From Rhizobium johnstonii 3841 (lineage in GTDB: Bacteria > Pseudomonadota > Alphaproteobacteria > Rhizobiales > Rhizobiaceae): DNA of 64,000 nucleotides. The position numbers and the translations under genes were made by a program. Under the pieces are notes generated by a model, which saw only the letters and a list, made by a program, of their open reading frames with translations, searched no databases and was not told the origin of the DNA. Every line of letters begins with the position of its first letter. Positions within the stretch are counted from its first letter, which is position 1. The stretch spans positions 4,547,501 to 4,611,500 of the forward strand of contig NC_008380.1 of the NCBI RefSeq assembly GCF_000009265.1. The letters are read 5' to 3'. Of this stretch, positions 30,801-37,987 are shown one piece after another.

Positions 30801-30826
30801 GATCCGGCCTCGAGCGAGGCCGGATC
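30801..30826 (+). terminator. Hairpin after the MFS gene
   Basis: GATCCGGCCTCG and CGAGGCCGGATC form a near-perfect stem (10 bp if a 6-base loop is allowed), 10 bases past the stop, followed by TCTCT. Confidence 0.7.
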
Positions 30827-30914
30827 TCTCTACCGGATCAGTCCGATAACTTCGTTTGCCCGTCTTGCGCGCGCGGGTGCTCGCATGTTAGACAGCCGCC
30901 CGTTCGTATCCGTT

Positions 30915-30999
30915 GCCCCATTGGCGGAATTGGTAGACGCGCTCGACTCAAAATCGAGTTTCGAAAGAAGTGCTGGTTCGACTCCGGCATGGGGCACCA
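30915..30999 (+). tRNA. tRNA-Leu (CAA anticodon)
   Basis: 85 bases including an encoded CCA. Acceptor stem GCCCCAT/ATGGGGC; anticodon stem CTCGA/TCGAG with loop CTCAAAA giving anticodon CAA (reads UUG); a long variable arm as expected for tRNA-Leu; T arm GGTTCGACTCC. No second copy of its 3' end is seen downstream, so there is no sign of an integrated element using it. Confidence 0.96.
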
Positions 31000-31193
31000 G
31001 CCTACGCTCTGTGAGCTTCGGCTCGGCAAGCCGAAGAGAGCAGCTAAGCGGAGGCTGTCGCGCCGTAGTTCCGTCAGGAACGAAGGCGGACCGGTTCTAT
31101 AATGCTCCGGTTAGCTGCACCATCATCTCAAATGCCTAGCCTGGTTCAAAGAGCCGATGACCCCACGGAACGAATTTCGCATCTGACCGAAGC
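31000..31193. ncRNA. Structured non-coding stretch after tRNA-Leu
   Basis: No gene is credible here, yet the sequence folds on paper. A perfect 8-bp hairpin CTTCGGCT/AGCCGAAG at 31016-31036; a 14-base pairing of 31040-31053 (GCAGCTAAGCGGAG) with 31105-31118 (CTCCGGTTAGCTGC) with one mismatch; inside it GTTCC-GTCA-GGAAC. It could be part of the tRNA transcript, a small RNA or a decayed repeat. Confidence 0.4.
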
Positions 31194-31481
31194 TTATTTA
31201 TTCTTTAGCAGCCACATCTTGCCGGCCATCGTGATGCCGTAGACGTCTTTTGATGCGTCGTCATCCAGGTGCCGCCTCTCCAGAAAACCCGGCTCCTTCA
31301 ACTCGCCCAACGTCTTGGCAGTGACCGACTTTATTTTCTGAGGCCGCTCTTTCCACCGGTCGGTTTTTGCATAAGTCACAGTCGCGTTCTCATGCGTCCA
31401 TTTATTGGCTGGCTGAGGATAAAGGTCTCCATCCCTGGCGAGTTTAAGTGCGGCGATCTGGGACGGCGTAAGCTCAATCAT
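31194..31481 (-). CDS. Orphan 95-residue protein, unknown function
   Basis: A small protein I do not recognise. The opening MIELTPSQIAALKLARDG and the later LGELKEPGFLERR and YGITMAGKMWLL pattern resemble a winged-helix (MarR-like) fold: helix, helix, then a beta-wing and a C-terminal strand. AGGA lies about ten bases before the ATG. Its codon use looks less G+C-rich at third positions than its neighbours (TTT, AAA, TAT, CAT), which fits an acquired or rarely expressed gene near a tRNA. Confidence 0.65.
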   Translation of the reverse strand: MIELTPSQIAALKLARDGDLYPQPANKWTHENATVTYAKTDRWKERPQKIKSVTAKTLGELKEPGFLERRHLDDDASKDVYGITMAGKMWLLKNK

Positions 31482-31600
31482 ACTAAAAGATCCTGTGCGG
31501 GCGGTGTTTGCGCTGGGAACGCGCTTTTACCAAAGGCGTGCTCATAACACCGACAGACGACTTTCACCACCGCATTGAGATATTCTTGCCACAAAAGGCG

Positions 31601-31627
31601 AAAACCCGGCTCGTCGGAACCGGGCTT
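31601..31627 (-). terminator. Terminator of the small secreted protein gene
   Basis: On the minus strand AAGCCCGG and CCGGGTTTT pair around a 10-base loop (one G-U pair) and run into TTTT, 23 bases after the stop of the gene at 31651. Confidence 0.6.
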
Positions 31628-31650
31628 CGTCCTTATCGCATATTTTTTCG

Positions 31651-31935
31651 TTAATTGCAGCGTCGGACCGTCCTGGTGACCTCGCCTTCGTCGGTTTGTC
31701 GGGTGACGCTCCTGGTTTCGCAGCCATTATCGCGGTAGCGGCGGTGCTCACGTTCGCGCACAGCACCGAAAGTGACGCCACGTTCGCTGATGGTGATGCC
31801 GGGTCTTACCCGCTCGTGGCGATAGCCGTCGTCATAGGAACGCTCCCTGACATAGACGCTGTCGGCAAGAACAGGCGCTGCAAACGAGCAGGCGGCAAGG
31901 GCCGCCACAGTACAGTTCAGGATGATCTTCCGCAT
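31651..31935 (-). CDS. Small secreted Arg-rich protein under stress promoter
   Basis: A 94-residue protein. Residues 1-25 are a clear Sec signal peptide (MRKIILNCTVAALAAC..., cut after VLA). The mature part is rich in Arg/Tyr/Glu with YRHERVRPGITISERG, and has two cysteines (CETR and the penultimate C). Similar small periplasmic proteins are common in Rhizobiales but unnamed. AAAGGAG lies 7-8 bases before the ATG. An EcfG-type promoter lies just upstream (31964-31988). Confidence 0.82.
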   Translation of the reverse strand: MRKIILNCTVAALAACSFAAPVLADSVYVRERSYDDGYRHERVRPGITISERGVTFGAVREREHRRYRDNGCETRSVTRQTDEGEVTRTVRRCN

Positions 31936-31963
31936 GTCGTTTCTCCTTTCTTGATGAAAGGGC

Positions 31964-31988
31964 AACGAGACAAGACGCAAGTGGTTCC
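31964..31988 (-). promoter_or_regulatory. EcfG (general stress sigma factor) type promoter
   Basis: On the minus strand GGAAC (31988-31984), 16 bases, then CGTT (31967-31964). This is the alphaproteobacterial EcfG/RpoE2 consensus GGAAC-N16/17-CGTT as I know it. The predicted start of transcription would fall some 20 bases before the ATG of the secreted protein at 31935. Confidence 0.7.
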
Positions 31989-32149
31989 AACATCGGTGAC
32001 GGCCCGACCGTGCCGTGGACGACGTCTGCGCCGCACTGGCCAGGACTGAGAACGAAGGCTTCAAACAGTAGCCCATCTCCCAAATCAACTGTTTAATTTT
32101 GCTTGCGCTTCGTCCAAAGTGGCCGCCGCTATCACAAGAGAGGGCGGAC

Positions 32150-33898
32150 GTGCATCAGGAAGTAGGACTTATCGCGACGGTCGCCGTCAGTTTCGTTTTC
32201 GCGGCGATCCTGGGCTATGGCGCCGACCGGCTTCGGCTGCCGCCACTCGTCGGCTACCTGATGGCGGGCATCCTGATGGGGCCGTTCACGCCGGGCTTCG
32301 TCGCCGATACCGCCCTTGCCGGCCAGCTCGCCGAGATGGGCGTCATTCTTCTGATGTTCGGCGTCGGCCTGCATTTTTCCGCCTCCGACCTGCTAGCCGT
32401 GCGCGGCATCGCCGTACCTGGCGCGATCGGACGGATTATCCTCGCGACCCTCTTGGGCATCGGCCTTTGCAAACTCTGGGGCTGGAGCCTCGGCGCCGGC
32501 ATCGTCCTCGGCCTCAGCCTATCGGTGGCAAGCACGGTCGTTCTCTTGAAGGCGCTGGAGGAGCGCAATCTCGTCAACGCCGCAAGCGGACGCGTCGCCG
32601 TCGGCTGGCTGATCGTCGAGGACCTGGTGATGGTGCTGGCGCTGGTGCTGCTGCCGGCGCTTGCAGAGCTTCTGGGTGGCAACGCCAGCACTACGACCAA
32701 TCACGGCCTCGGCGACCTGCCGCTGGCGCTGACGATCGGCTTGACGCTGCTGAAGGTTGTGGCCTTCGCCGCCATGGCGATCTTCCTCGGTCCTCGCATC
32801 GTGCCCTGGCTGCTGACGATGATCGCCCGCACCGGCTCGCGCGAACTCTTTACGCTGACGGTGTTGGCGATCGCTCTCGGCATCGCCTTCGGCTCGGCGG
32901 CGATCTTCGGCGTTTCCTTTGCACTCGGCGCATTTTTCGCCGGCGTCGTCATGAGCGAATCCCAGCTCAGCCACAGGGCGGCCGCCGACTCGCTGCCGCT
33001 GCAGAACGCTTTCTCCGTGCTGTTCTTCGTCTCCGTCGGCATGCTCTTCGACCCCTCGATCCTGGTGCGCCAGCCGCTGGCCGTGATCGGCGCGCTGGCT
33101 CTCGTCATCCTCGGCAAGGGCATCATCACCTTCCTCATCGTCATCCTGCTCAGATATCCGATCAGCATGGGACTGACATTGGCCGGCGGCCTCGCCCAGA
33201 TCGGCGAATTTTCCTTCATCCTCGCCGGCCTCGGCGTCTCACTCGGGCTCCTGCCGCATGAGGGCCAGGATCTGATCCTCGCTGCCGCGATCCTGTCGAT
33301 CACACTCAACCCGATCGTGATCTTCGCAACCGACGGCCTGAAGAAGTATATCCATTTGACATGGCCCTCCCTCTGGGAAAGTTACGGCAGGAGCAATCAG
33401 AAGGCGCTCGGCAAAGAACTGGAAAAGATCAGGGCGCTCGGCGAAGAGCGCGAGCGCCAGCATCAACTGAAGATGCAGCAGCTGATCGAGACTTTCCCGC
33501 TGTTCTCCGAGGTCGACGAGGACGCGCAGGAGGAGCTGCTGCTGCTCTTCAAAGCGAAATCCGCGCCGCCCGGCGAACGCGTCATCCGCCGCGGTGACCG
33601 GGGCGATAGCATGTATTTCATCTCCTCGGGCGCGGTGGAAGTGCGGCTCGCCAGCGGCGCGATCCGCCTGGAGCCGGGCGCCTTCTTCGGAGAAATGGCG
33701 CTGCTGACCGGCGGACGGCGCACCGCCGACGTCATCGCCGTCGATTTCTGCCAGTTCGAGGTGCTCGAACGGCGCGACTTCAACATGTTCATGTCGCACC
33801 ATCCACATCTGCGCGCCGCCGTCAGCGAAATGGCCCAGCAGCGGACGGAAATGAACGTCCTGCGGCAGCAGCGGGAAAAGTCGATGGATCTGTCCTGA
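32150..33898 (+). CDS. Cation:proton antiporter with cyclic-nucleotide-binding domain (KefB/YbaL type)
   Basis: A 582-residue CPA2 antiporter. The GTG at 32150 (reading MHQEVGLIATVA) is preferred because a purine-rich GAGAGGG lies upstream and the N-terminal helix begins at once; an ATG at 32099 would add 17 unlikely residues. About 12 membrane helices (1-385) contain the GVGLHFS and GAFFAGVVMSES motifs. Instead of the usual TrkA-N domain the C-terminus carries a cyclic-nucleotide-binding/CAP_ED fold (about 450-560: GERVIRRGDRGDSMYFI, GAFFGEMALLTGGRR). Ligand-gated K+ or Na+ exchange is inferred. Confidence 0.9.
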   Translation: MHQEVGLIATVAVSFVFAAILGYGADRLRLPPLVGYLMAGILMGPFTPGFVADTALAGQLAEMGVILLMFGVGLHFSASDLLAVRGIAVPGAIGRIILATLLGIGLCKLWGWSLGAGIVLGLSLSVASTVVLLKALEERNLVNAASGRVAVGWLIVEDLVMVLALVLLPALAELLGGNASTTTNHGLGDLPLALTIGLTLLKVVAFAAMAIFLGPRIVPWLLTMIARTGSRELFTLTVLAIALGIAFGSAAIFGVSFALGAFFAGVVMSESQLSHRAAADSLPLQNAFSVLFFVSVGMLFDPSILVRQPLAVIGALALVILGKGIITFLIVILLRYPISMGLTLAGGLAQIGEFSFILAGLGVSLGLLPHEGQDLILAAAILSITLNPIVIFATDGLKKYIHLTWPSLWESYGRSNQKALGKELEKIRALGEERERQHQLKMQQLIETFPLFSEVDEDAQEELLLLFKAKSAPPGERVIRRGDRGDSMYFISSGAVEVRLASGAIRLEPGAFFGEMALLTGGRRTADVIAVDFCQFEVLERRDFNMFMSHHPHLRAAVSEMAQQRTEMNVLRQQREKSMDLS

Positions 33899-33922
33899 CG
33901 CAAACATCACCGCATGTCAGCG

Positions 33923-34046
33923 GCAATCGCGCTAGAGCAATTCCAGGAAAAGTGCGAAGCGGTTTTCCGTCCGGAATCGCGTAAAAACAAAAAGTTAGAG
34001 CGATTCTGCGTTTCCTTGAAAAGCTGAACCGCTCTAGCGCGATTGC
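33923..34046. repeat. 124-bp repeat with perfect 16-bp terminal inverted repeats, family C, copy 1
   Basis: Ends GCAATCGCGCTAGAGC (33923-33938) and GCTCTAGCGCGATTGC (34031-34046) are exact inverse copies. Inside is the palindromic core AAAAGTGCGAAGCGGTTTT and a GTAAAAACAAAAAG segment also found, inverted, at 44358-44467. No coding capacity; MITE/RIME-like. Confidence 0.85.
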
Positions 34047-34047
34047 C

Positions 34048-34338
34048 TCAGCCCGCCGGCCAATAGCCATCGGAGCGGAAATCCTCCGGGATCGGATCGA
34101 GCCGCGACAATGTCTCGGCTGCGAAATCGATCTGCAGCGACAGGTATTTAAGAGACGCCAGCATCGGCACGCCGGTCGCGAATTCCCGGATTCGGGACAG
34201 ATGATAACCGCTCTCGCTGATCCGTCGCGCAGCCTCCCGCCGCACGTCCTCTTTGCTTGGTCCGTGCCCCTCTTCGGACCAGTCATCCATTTGCACGGCC
34301 TGCCCACGGCCGCCTTCGATCACTTTGAACATTCTCAT
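34048..34338 (-). CDS. Conserved small protein, unknown function
   Basis: A 96-residue soluble protein I cannot assign. The start MRMFKVIEGG at 34338 has AGGGTGG five bases upstream. The first ~25 residues are Gly/Asp/Glu-rich, the rest is helical (EDVRREAARRI, LSRIREFATG, LKYLSLQIDFAAETLSRL), and it ends DFRSDGYWPAG. Its stop lies against the family C repeat, so the repeat sits right at its 3' end. Confidence 0.68.
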   Translation of the reverse strand: MRMFKVIEGGRGQAVQMDDWSEEGHGPSKEDVRREAARRISESGYHLSRIREFATGVPMLASLKYLSLQIDFAAETLSRLDPIPEDFRSDGYWPAG

Positions 34339-34535
34339 GCCACCCTGCACGTCGACCCTAAATCAGCTTGCCGCAGAATGGCCGATTCGCAATCCCGTGA
34401 AATCTTGGGAGAGGCGCTGACACCCATCATCACGAAAATTTTTTGACAGCGGCGGCACGAAGGACACAGGCGAGCATTTACAGCGCCGCGCACGGCCCCT
34501 AAAGCTCTTTTGCACTGCAACAGGAAGGAAACGGA

Positions 34536-35126
34536 ATGCTCCGCAGACTTTACGACTGGACCATGTCTCTGGCCGCACGCAAATCGGCCGAAATCTGGCT
34601 CGCCGTCATCGCCTTCGTCGAAAGCTCCGTCTTTCTCGTCCCCGCCGATGTGCTGTTCCTGCCGATGGCGCTTGCCAGGCCGGAACGCTCCTATCGCTAC
34701 GCGCTGGTCGCGACCGTCGCTTCCGTACTCGGCGGCATCGCCGGCTGGGCGCTCGGCTTTTACGCCTATGAGACGGTGGCGCGTCCGGTTCTGGAATTCT
34801 ACGGCAAGCTCGAAGCCTTTGAGCAGATGAAGGCCTATGTCACCTACGAATGGATCCTGCTGCTGCTTGTCACATCAGGTCTTGCGCATCTGCCGCCGAT
34901 CAAGATCGTGACGATTCTGTCTGGTGTCATTCACGTCAATCTGGGCCTTTTCATTGTTTCGGCGATTATTGCACGCGGCGCGCGTTTCCTCTTCCTCGCT
35001 TGGCTGCTGCGCCGCTACGGCGAGCCGATCCGTGACTTCATCGAGAAGCGCCTCGGCCAAATCGTTGGCATCGGTGCCGCTACGGTGATCGTGCTATATG
35101 TCGGCTACCGCTCTTTCGCTCACTAG
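34536..35126 (+). CDS. DedA/YqaA-family membrane protein
   Basis: A 196-residue protein with about five hydrophobic segments and the SNARE-associated/DedA pattern (AFVESSVFLVPADVLFLPM, then GGIAGWALGFYAYE). Members are thought to move lipid carriers or keep membrane potential. AGGAAGG lies just before the ATG. Only 23 bases separate it from dsbB, suggesting one transcript. Confidence 0.87.
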   Translation: MLRRLYDWTMSLAARKSAEIWLAVIAFVESSVFLVPADVLFLPMALARPERSYRYALVATVASVLGGIAGWALGFYAYETVARPVLEFYGKLEAFEQMKAYVTYEWILLLLVTSGLAHLPPIKIVTILSGVIHVNLGLFIVSAIIARGARFLFLAWLLRRYGEPIRDFIEKRLGQIVGIGAATVIVLYVGYRSFAH

Positions 35127-35149
35127 ACCAAACTTCGCGGAGTTCCGCC

Positions 35150-35668
35150 ATGACTGCCCCTGCCTCGCCGCTCGCCCGCCCCGGCTTTGTCTATTCCATA
35201 TTGCTCGCCACCGGCATGGCGGCGGCTGTCGGCACGGCGCTCGGCTTCCAGTATATCGGCGGCTATATTCCCTGTGCGCTCTGCCTGTTGCAGCGGCAGC
35301 CCTATTATTACGCCATCCCGATCGCGATCCTGGCCGCAATCTCCGAGCTCGTCGGCCTGCCGAACTGGATCACCCGCGCGCTCATTCTCGCCGCCGGCAT
35401 GCTGATGCTGGTGACGGCGGGCATGGGGGTCTATCACGCTGGCGTCGAATGGCATTTCTGGCCCGGCCCGGCCACCTGCTCGACGACGGCAAGCAGCATG
35501 ACGACCAATGCCGGCGATCTGCTCGGTGAGCTCAACACCATCAAGGGCCCGTCCTGCACCGATGCGGCGCTGCGCGTGCTCGGCCTGTCTTTTGCGGGCT
35601 GGAACGTGATTGCCGGAATCCTGCTCGCAGCCTTCGCCTTTGTCGGCGTTCGCAAGGCCGCCTCATAA
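35150..35668 (+). CDS. dsbB: Disulfide bond formation protein B
   Basis: A 172-residue inner membrane quinone reductase that re-oxidises DsbA. Four helices; the first periplasmic pair is Cys42-Ala-Leu-Cys45 followed by LLQRQPYY, and the second pair is the Cys in GPATC and the Cys in GPSC. All four catalytic cysteines are present. It follows the DedA-like gene. Confidence 0.92.
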   Translation: MTAPASPLARPGFVYSILLATGMAAAVGTALGFQYIGGYIPCALCLLQRQPYYYAIPIAILAAISELVGLPNWITRALILAAGMLMLVTAGMGVYHAGVEWHFWPGPATCSTTASSMTTNAGDLLGELNTIKGPSCTDAALRVLGLSFAGWNVIAGILLAAFAFVGVRKAAS

Positions 35669-35670
35669 AA

Positions 35671-35733
35671 TTATGCAGCATTCGAAGGGCTGCAGCGTCC
35701 TTTGCGCCTCTGAAAGGACGCGCAACGCTGCAG
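35671..35733. repeat. Family B palindromic repeat, partial copy
   Basis: TTATGCAGCATTCGAAGGG followed by a hairpin CTGCAGCGT ... ACGCTGCAG (35690-35733). The hairpin half matches the family B copies at 51656-51757 and 60999-61099. It lies between convergent dsbB and the HNH gene and may act as a terminator. Confidence 0.75.
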
Positions 35734-35745
35734 CAGGCCGTTCGA

Positions 35746-36303
35746 TCAGGGCTGCAGTTCGGTATCCCAATAGAGATAATCGAGCCAGCTTTCATGCAGA
35801 TAGTTCGGCGGGAACAGCCGGCCGTTATTGTGCAGATCCTGCACCGTCGGCTGGTAGGGCTTCTGCGCCGGGAACATGCCTGCCTGCTTCGGAAGCTTGC
35901 TGCCCTTGCGCAGATTGCAGGGCGAGCAGGCTGCCACGACATTCTCCCAGGTCGTCTCGCCGCCATGGGCGCGGGGGGTGACGTGGTCGAAGGTCAGGTC
36001 GTCATGGGCGCCGCAATACTGGCATTCGAACCGGTCGCGCAGGAAGACATTGAACCGGGTGAAAGCGGGATTGCGGGACGGCTGAACGTAAGTCTTCAGG
36101 CACACGACACTCGGAAGCCGCATCGAAAAGCTCGGCGAGGAAACCGAATGTTCATATTCTGCAATGATGTTCACACGGTCGAGAAATACCGCCTTGATCG
36201 CGTCCTGCCAGGACCACAACGACAAGGGGTAATAACTCAGTGGCCGGTAGTCAGCGTTCAGGACGAGCGCCGGCAGGGCCTGTGGGGAGACTGCAATCGT
36301 CAA
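35746..36303 (-). CDS. HNH endonuclease
   Basis: A 185-residue protein with a C-terminal HNH domain: CQYCGAHDDLTFDHVTPR, then GGETTWENVVAACSPCNLRKG, giving two zinc CxxC pairs and the catalytic His. The start is TTG at 36303 (reading MTIAVSPQA), with AGGAGA six bases upstream; an in-frame ATG 31 residues earlier is not protein-like. The N-terminal LVLNADYRPLSYYPLSLWSW is typical of stand-alone chromosomal HNH proteins of unknown role, not a homing or phage enzyme. Confidence 0.88.
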   Translation of the reverse strand: MTIAVSPQALPALVLNADYRPLSYYPLSLWSWQDAIKAVFLDRVNIIAEYEHSVSSPSFSMRLPSVVCLKTYVQPSRNPAFTRFNVFLRDRFECQYCGAHDDLTFDHVTPRAHGGETTWENVVAACSPCNLRKGSKLPKQAGMFPAQKPYQPTVQDLHNNGRLFPPNYLHESWLDYLYWDTELQP

Positions 36304-36414
36304 GGGACTCTCCTGATCGATTCGGCATCTGCACCTGTATATTAGGCCGGTTGTTACAGGATTGTGAAGTCCAATAAATTCAGAGGATAAAGGCAATTTG
36401 AAGAGTGTTGCCGA

Positions 36415-37107
36415 TCAGCCGATCGGCACCATGTCACGGCGCATCTTGGTGGCGTAGTAGGCCCAGAAAAGCCGTGCCGCTACCGAGCGCCACGGCGACC
36501 AGACTGCCGAAAGCTCAGCAAGCGTCTTCGCCTGCGGCCGTGCGGCAAGACCGAATGCGGTCCCGACGGCATTCTGCAGCGCGACATCGCCGGCCGGGAA
36601 AACATCGGCATGGCCGCCGCAAAACATCAGATAGACCTCTGCCGTCCACGGCCCGACACCCTTCAGCGCGGTGAGTTCGCCAAGCGCCTCGCCCGGCGGC
36701 TTCAGGCAGAGCCCGGAGAGATCGAGACGGCCGGAGGTGACCGCTTCGGCAATCCGCGACAGCGTCTCGGCCTTGGCGCGCGACAGACCGAATTCGCGCC
36801 ACGCCTCGGCGTGAAGCAGTGCGTAACCTTCGGCCGTCAGCGAACCGTCCGCCGGCAGCATGCGCCGCCAGATCGCCTCGGCGCTGGCGCGCGACACCAT
36901 CTGCGATACGATGATATGGGCAAGACCGGCAAAACCGGGTTCGCGCAGCCTGAGCGGAATGACCCCGGCCTCCGCGACGATCGGCGCAAGACGCGGATCG
37001 AGGCGAAGCAGCGCTTCGAGCCCCTGCCTGACATCGTCTTCGTTGCGGATGATCTGCACTTTGCCTCGCAGTGGTTCAAAAGCCGAATCCATGGCAGAAG
37101 AAAGCAT
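36415..37107 (-). CDS. alkA: DNA-3-methyladenine glycosylase II
   Basis: A 230-residue HhH-GPD base-excision enzyme that removes alkylated purines. The helix-hairpin-helix is LTALKGVGPWTAEVYLM and the catalytic Asp lies in FPAGDVALQ, around 160-190. It lacks the N-terminal domain of E. coli AlkA, matching the shorter alphaproteobacterial type. Possible starts are ATG at 37107 (used here) or 37092; neither has a clear ribosome site. The 37107 ATG overlaps the gluQRS ATG within one CATG. Confidence 0.88.
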   Translation of the reverse strand: MLSSAMDSAFEPLRGKVQIIRNEDDVRQGLEALLRLDPRLAPIVAEAGVIPLRLREPGFAGLAHIIVSQMVSRASAEAIWRRMLPADGSLTAEGYALLHAEAWREFGLSRAKAETLSRIAEAVTSGRLDLSGLCLKPPGEALGELTALKGVGPWTAEVYLMFCGGHADVFPAGDVALQNAVGTAFGLAARPQAKTLAELSAVWSPWRSVAARLFWAYYATKMRRDMVPIG

Positions 37108-37987
37108 GACCACGAGTGAGCGTCAAAAACCTGCCTTTCGTTTTGCGCCGAGCCCCAACGGACCGTTGCATCTCGGGCATGCCCTCTCGGCCCTTCTGAA
37201 CAGCGACATGGCACAGGCCGAACAAGCGCGCCTGCTGCTGCGCATCGAGGATATCGACCAGACGCGCTGCACGCCCGAGTTCGAGGCCGGCATCCTCAGG
37301 GATCTCGAATGGCTTGATATCGGCTGGGAAAGCCCGGTGCGGCGTCAGTCGGAACATTTTCCCGAATATCAGGCGGCGTTGCACGCACTGATCGAGCGCG
37401 GACTGGTCTATCCGGCCTTTCTGACGCGCGGCGAGGTGAAGGCGCGCGTCGTCGCCTACGAGGCGGCGGGTGAGCCCTGGCCGCGCGATCCCGACGGCAC
37501 CCCGCATTATCCCGCAAATGACCGCGAGCGTCCGGCAGACGAATGGCGGGACATGCTGACCTCGGGGAAGAAACATGCCTGGCGGCTCGATATGCGCAAA
37601 GCGCTCGACCTGATCGGCGAACTGCTGTTCTGGACGGAAACCGGCGATGGCAGGACAGGTGAGATCGCCGCCGAGCCCGACGTCTGGGGCGACGTCATCC
37701 TGTCGCGCTCGGATGCGCCGTCGAGCTACCATCTTTCCGTGGTCGTCGACGATGCGCTGCAGGGCGTCACCCATGTCGTGCGCGGGCTCGACCTCTTCCA
37801 CGCGACATCGGTGCACCGGCTGTTGCAGGTGCTGCTCGGTCTGCCGCAGCCGGTCTATCACCATCACCGCCTCATTCTCGGCGCCGATGGCCGCAAGCTC
37901 TCGAAAAGCCAGGGCGACAGCGGACTTGGCGAATTGCGCGCCCAGGGCATGTCAGGGGCGGATATTCGCCGCCTTGTCGGGCTCTGA
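37106..37987 (+). CDS. gluQ: Glutamyl-Q tRNA(Asp) synthetase
   Basis: A 293-residue relative of GluRS without the anticodon-binding part; it attaches glutamate to the queuosine base of tRNA-Asp. The class I HIGH-like PSPNGPLHLGHALSAL motif (about 12-27) and the KMSKS-like RKLSKSQGD (about 270) are visible. The start MTTSERQKPAF at 37106 is chosen by length; MAEESMTTS at 37091 is an alternative. The 3' end overlaps the convergent BrkB gene by 36 bases. Confidence 0.92.
   Translation: MTTSERQKPAFRFAPSPNGPLHLGHALSALLNSDMAQAEQARLLLRIEDIDQTRCTPEFEAGILRDLEWLDIGWESPVRRQSEHFPEYQAALHALIERGLVYPAFLTRGEVKARVVAYEAAGEPWPRDPDGTPHYPANDRERPADEWRDMLTSGKKHAWRLDMRKALDLIGELLFWTETGDGRTGEIAAEPDVWGDVILSRSDAPSSYHLSVVVDDALQGVTHVVRGLDLFHATSVHRLLQVLLGLPQPVYHHHRLILGADGRKLSKSQGDSGLGELRAQGMSGADIRRLVGL

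Noticed and set aside
30885..31139. 84-codon open frame reading through the tRNA-Leu gene
   Set aside because: It translates the tRNA itself, so it is not a protein gene.
30989..31160. Possible integration site duplication at the tRNA-Leu 3' end
   Set aside because: No second copy of the tRNA end is visible nearby and no integrase is present.
31440..31560. GGAAC-N16-CGTG on the plus strand near 31517 as a second EcfG promoter
   Set aside because: The second box is CGTG rather than CGTT and no plus-strand gene follows.
36860..37105. N-terminal extension of gluQ by 82 residues
   Set aside because: The extra part overlaps alkA in antisense and lies before the usual class I synthetase start; family length favours 37106.
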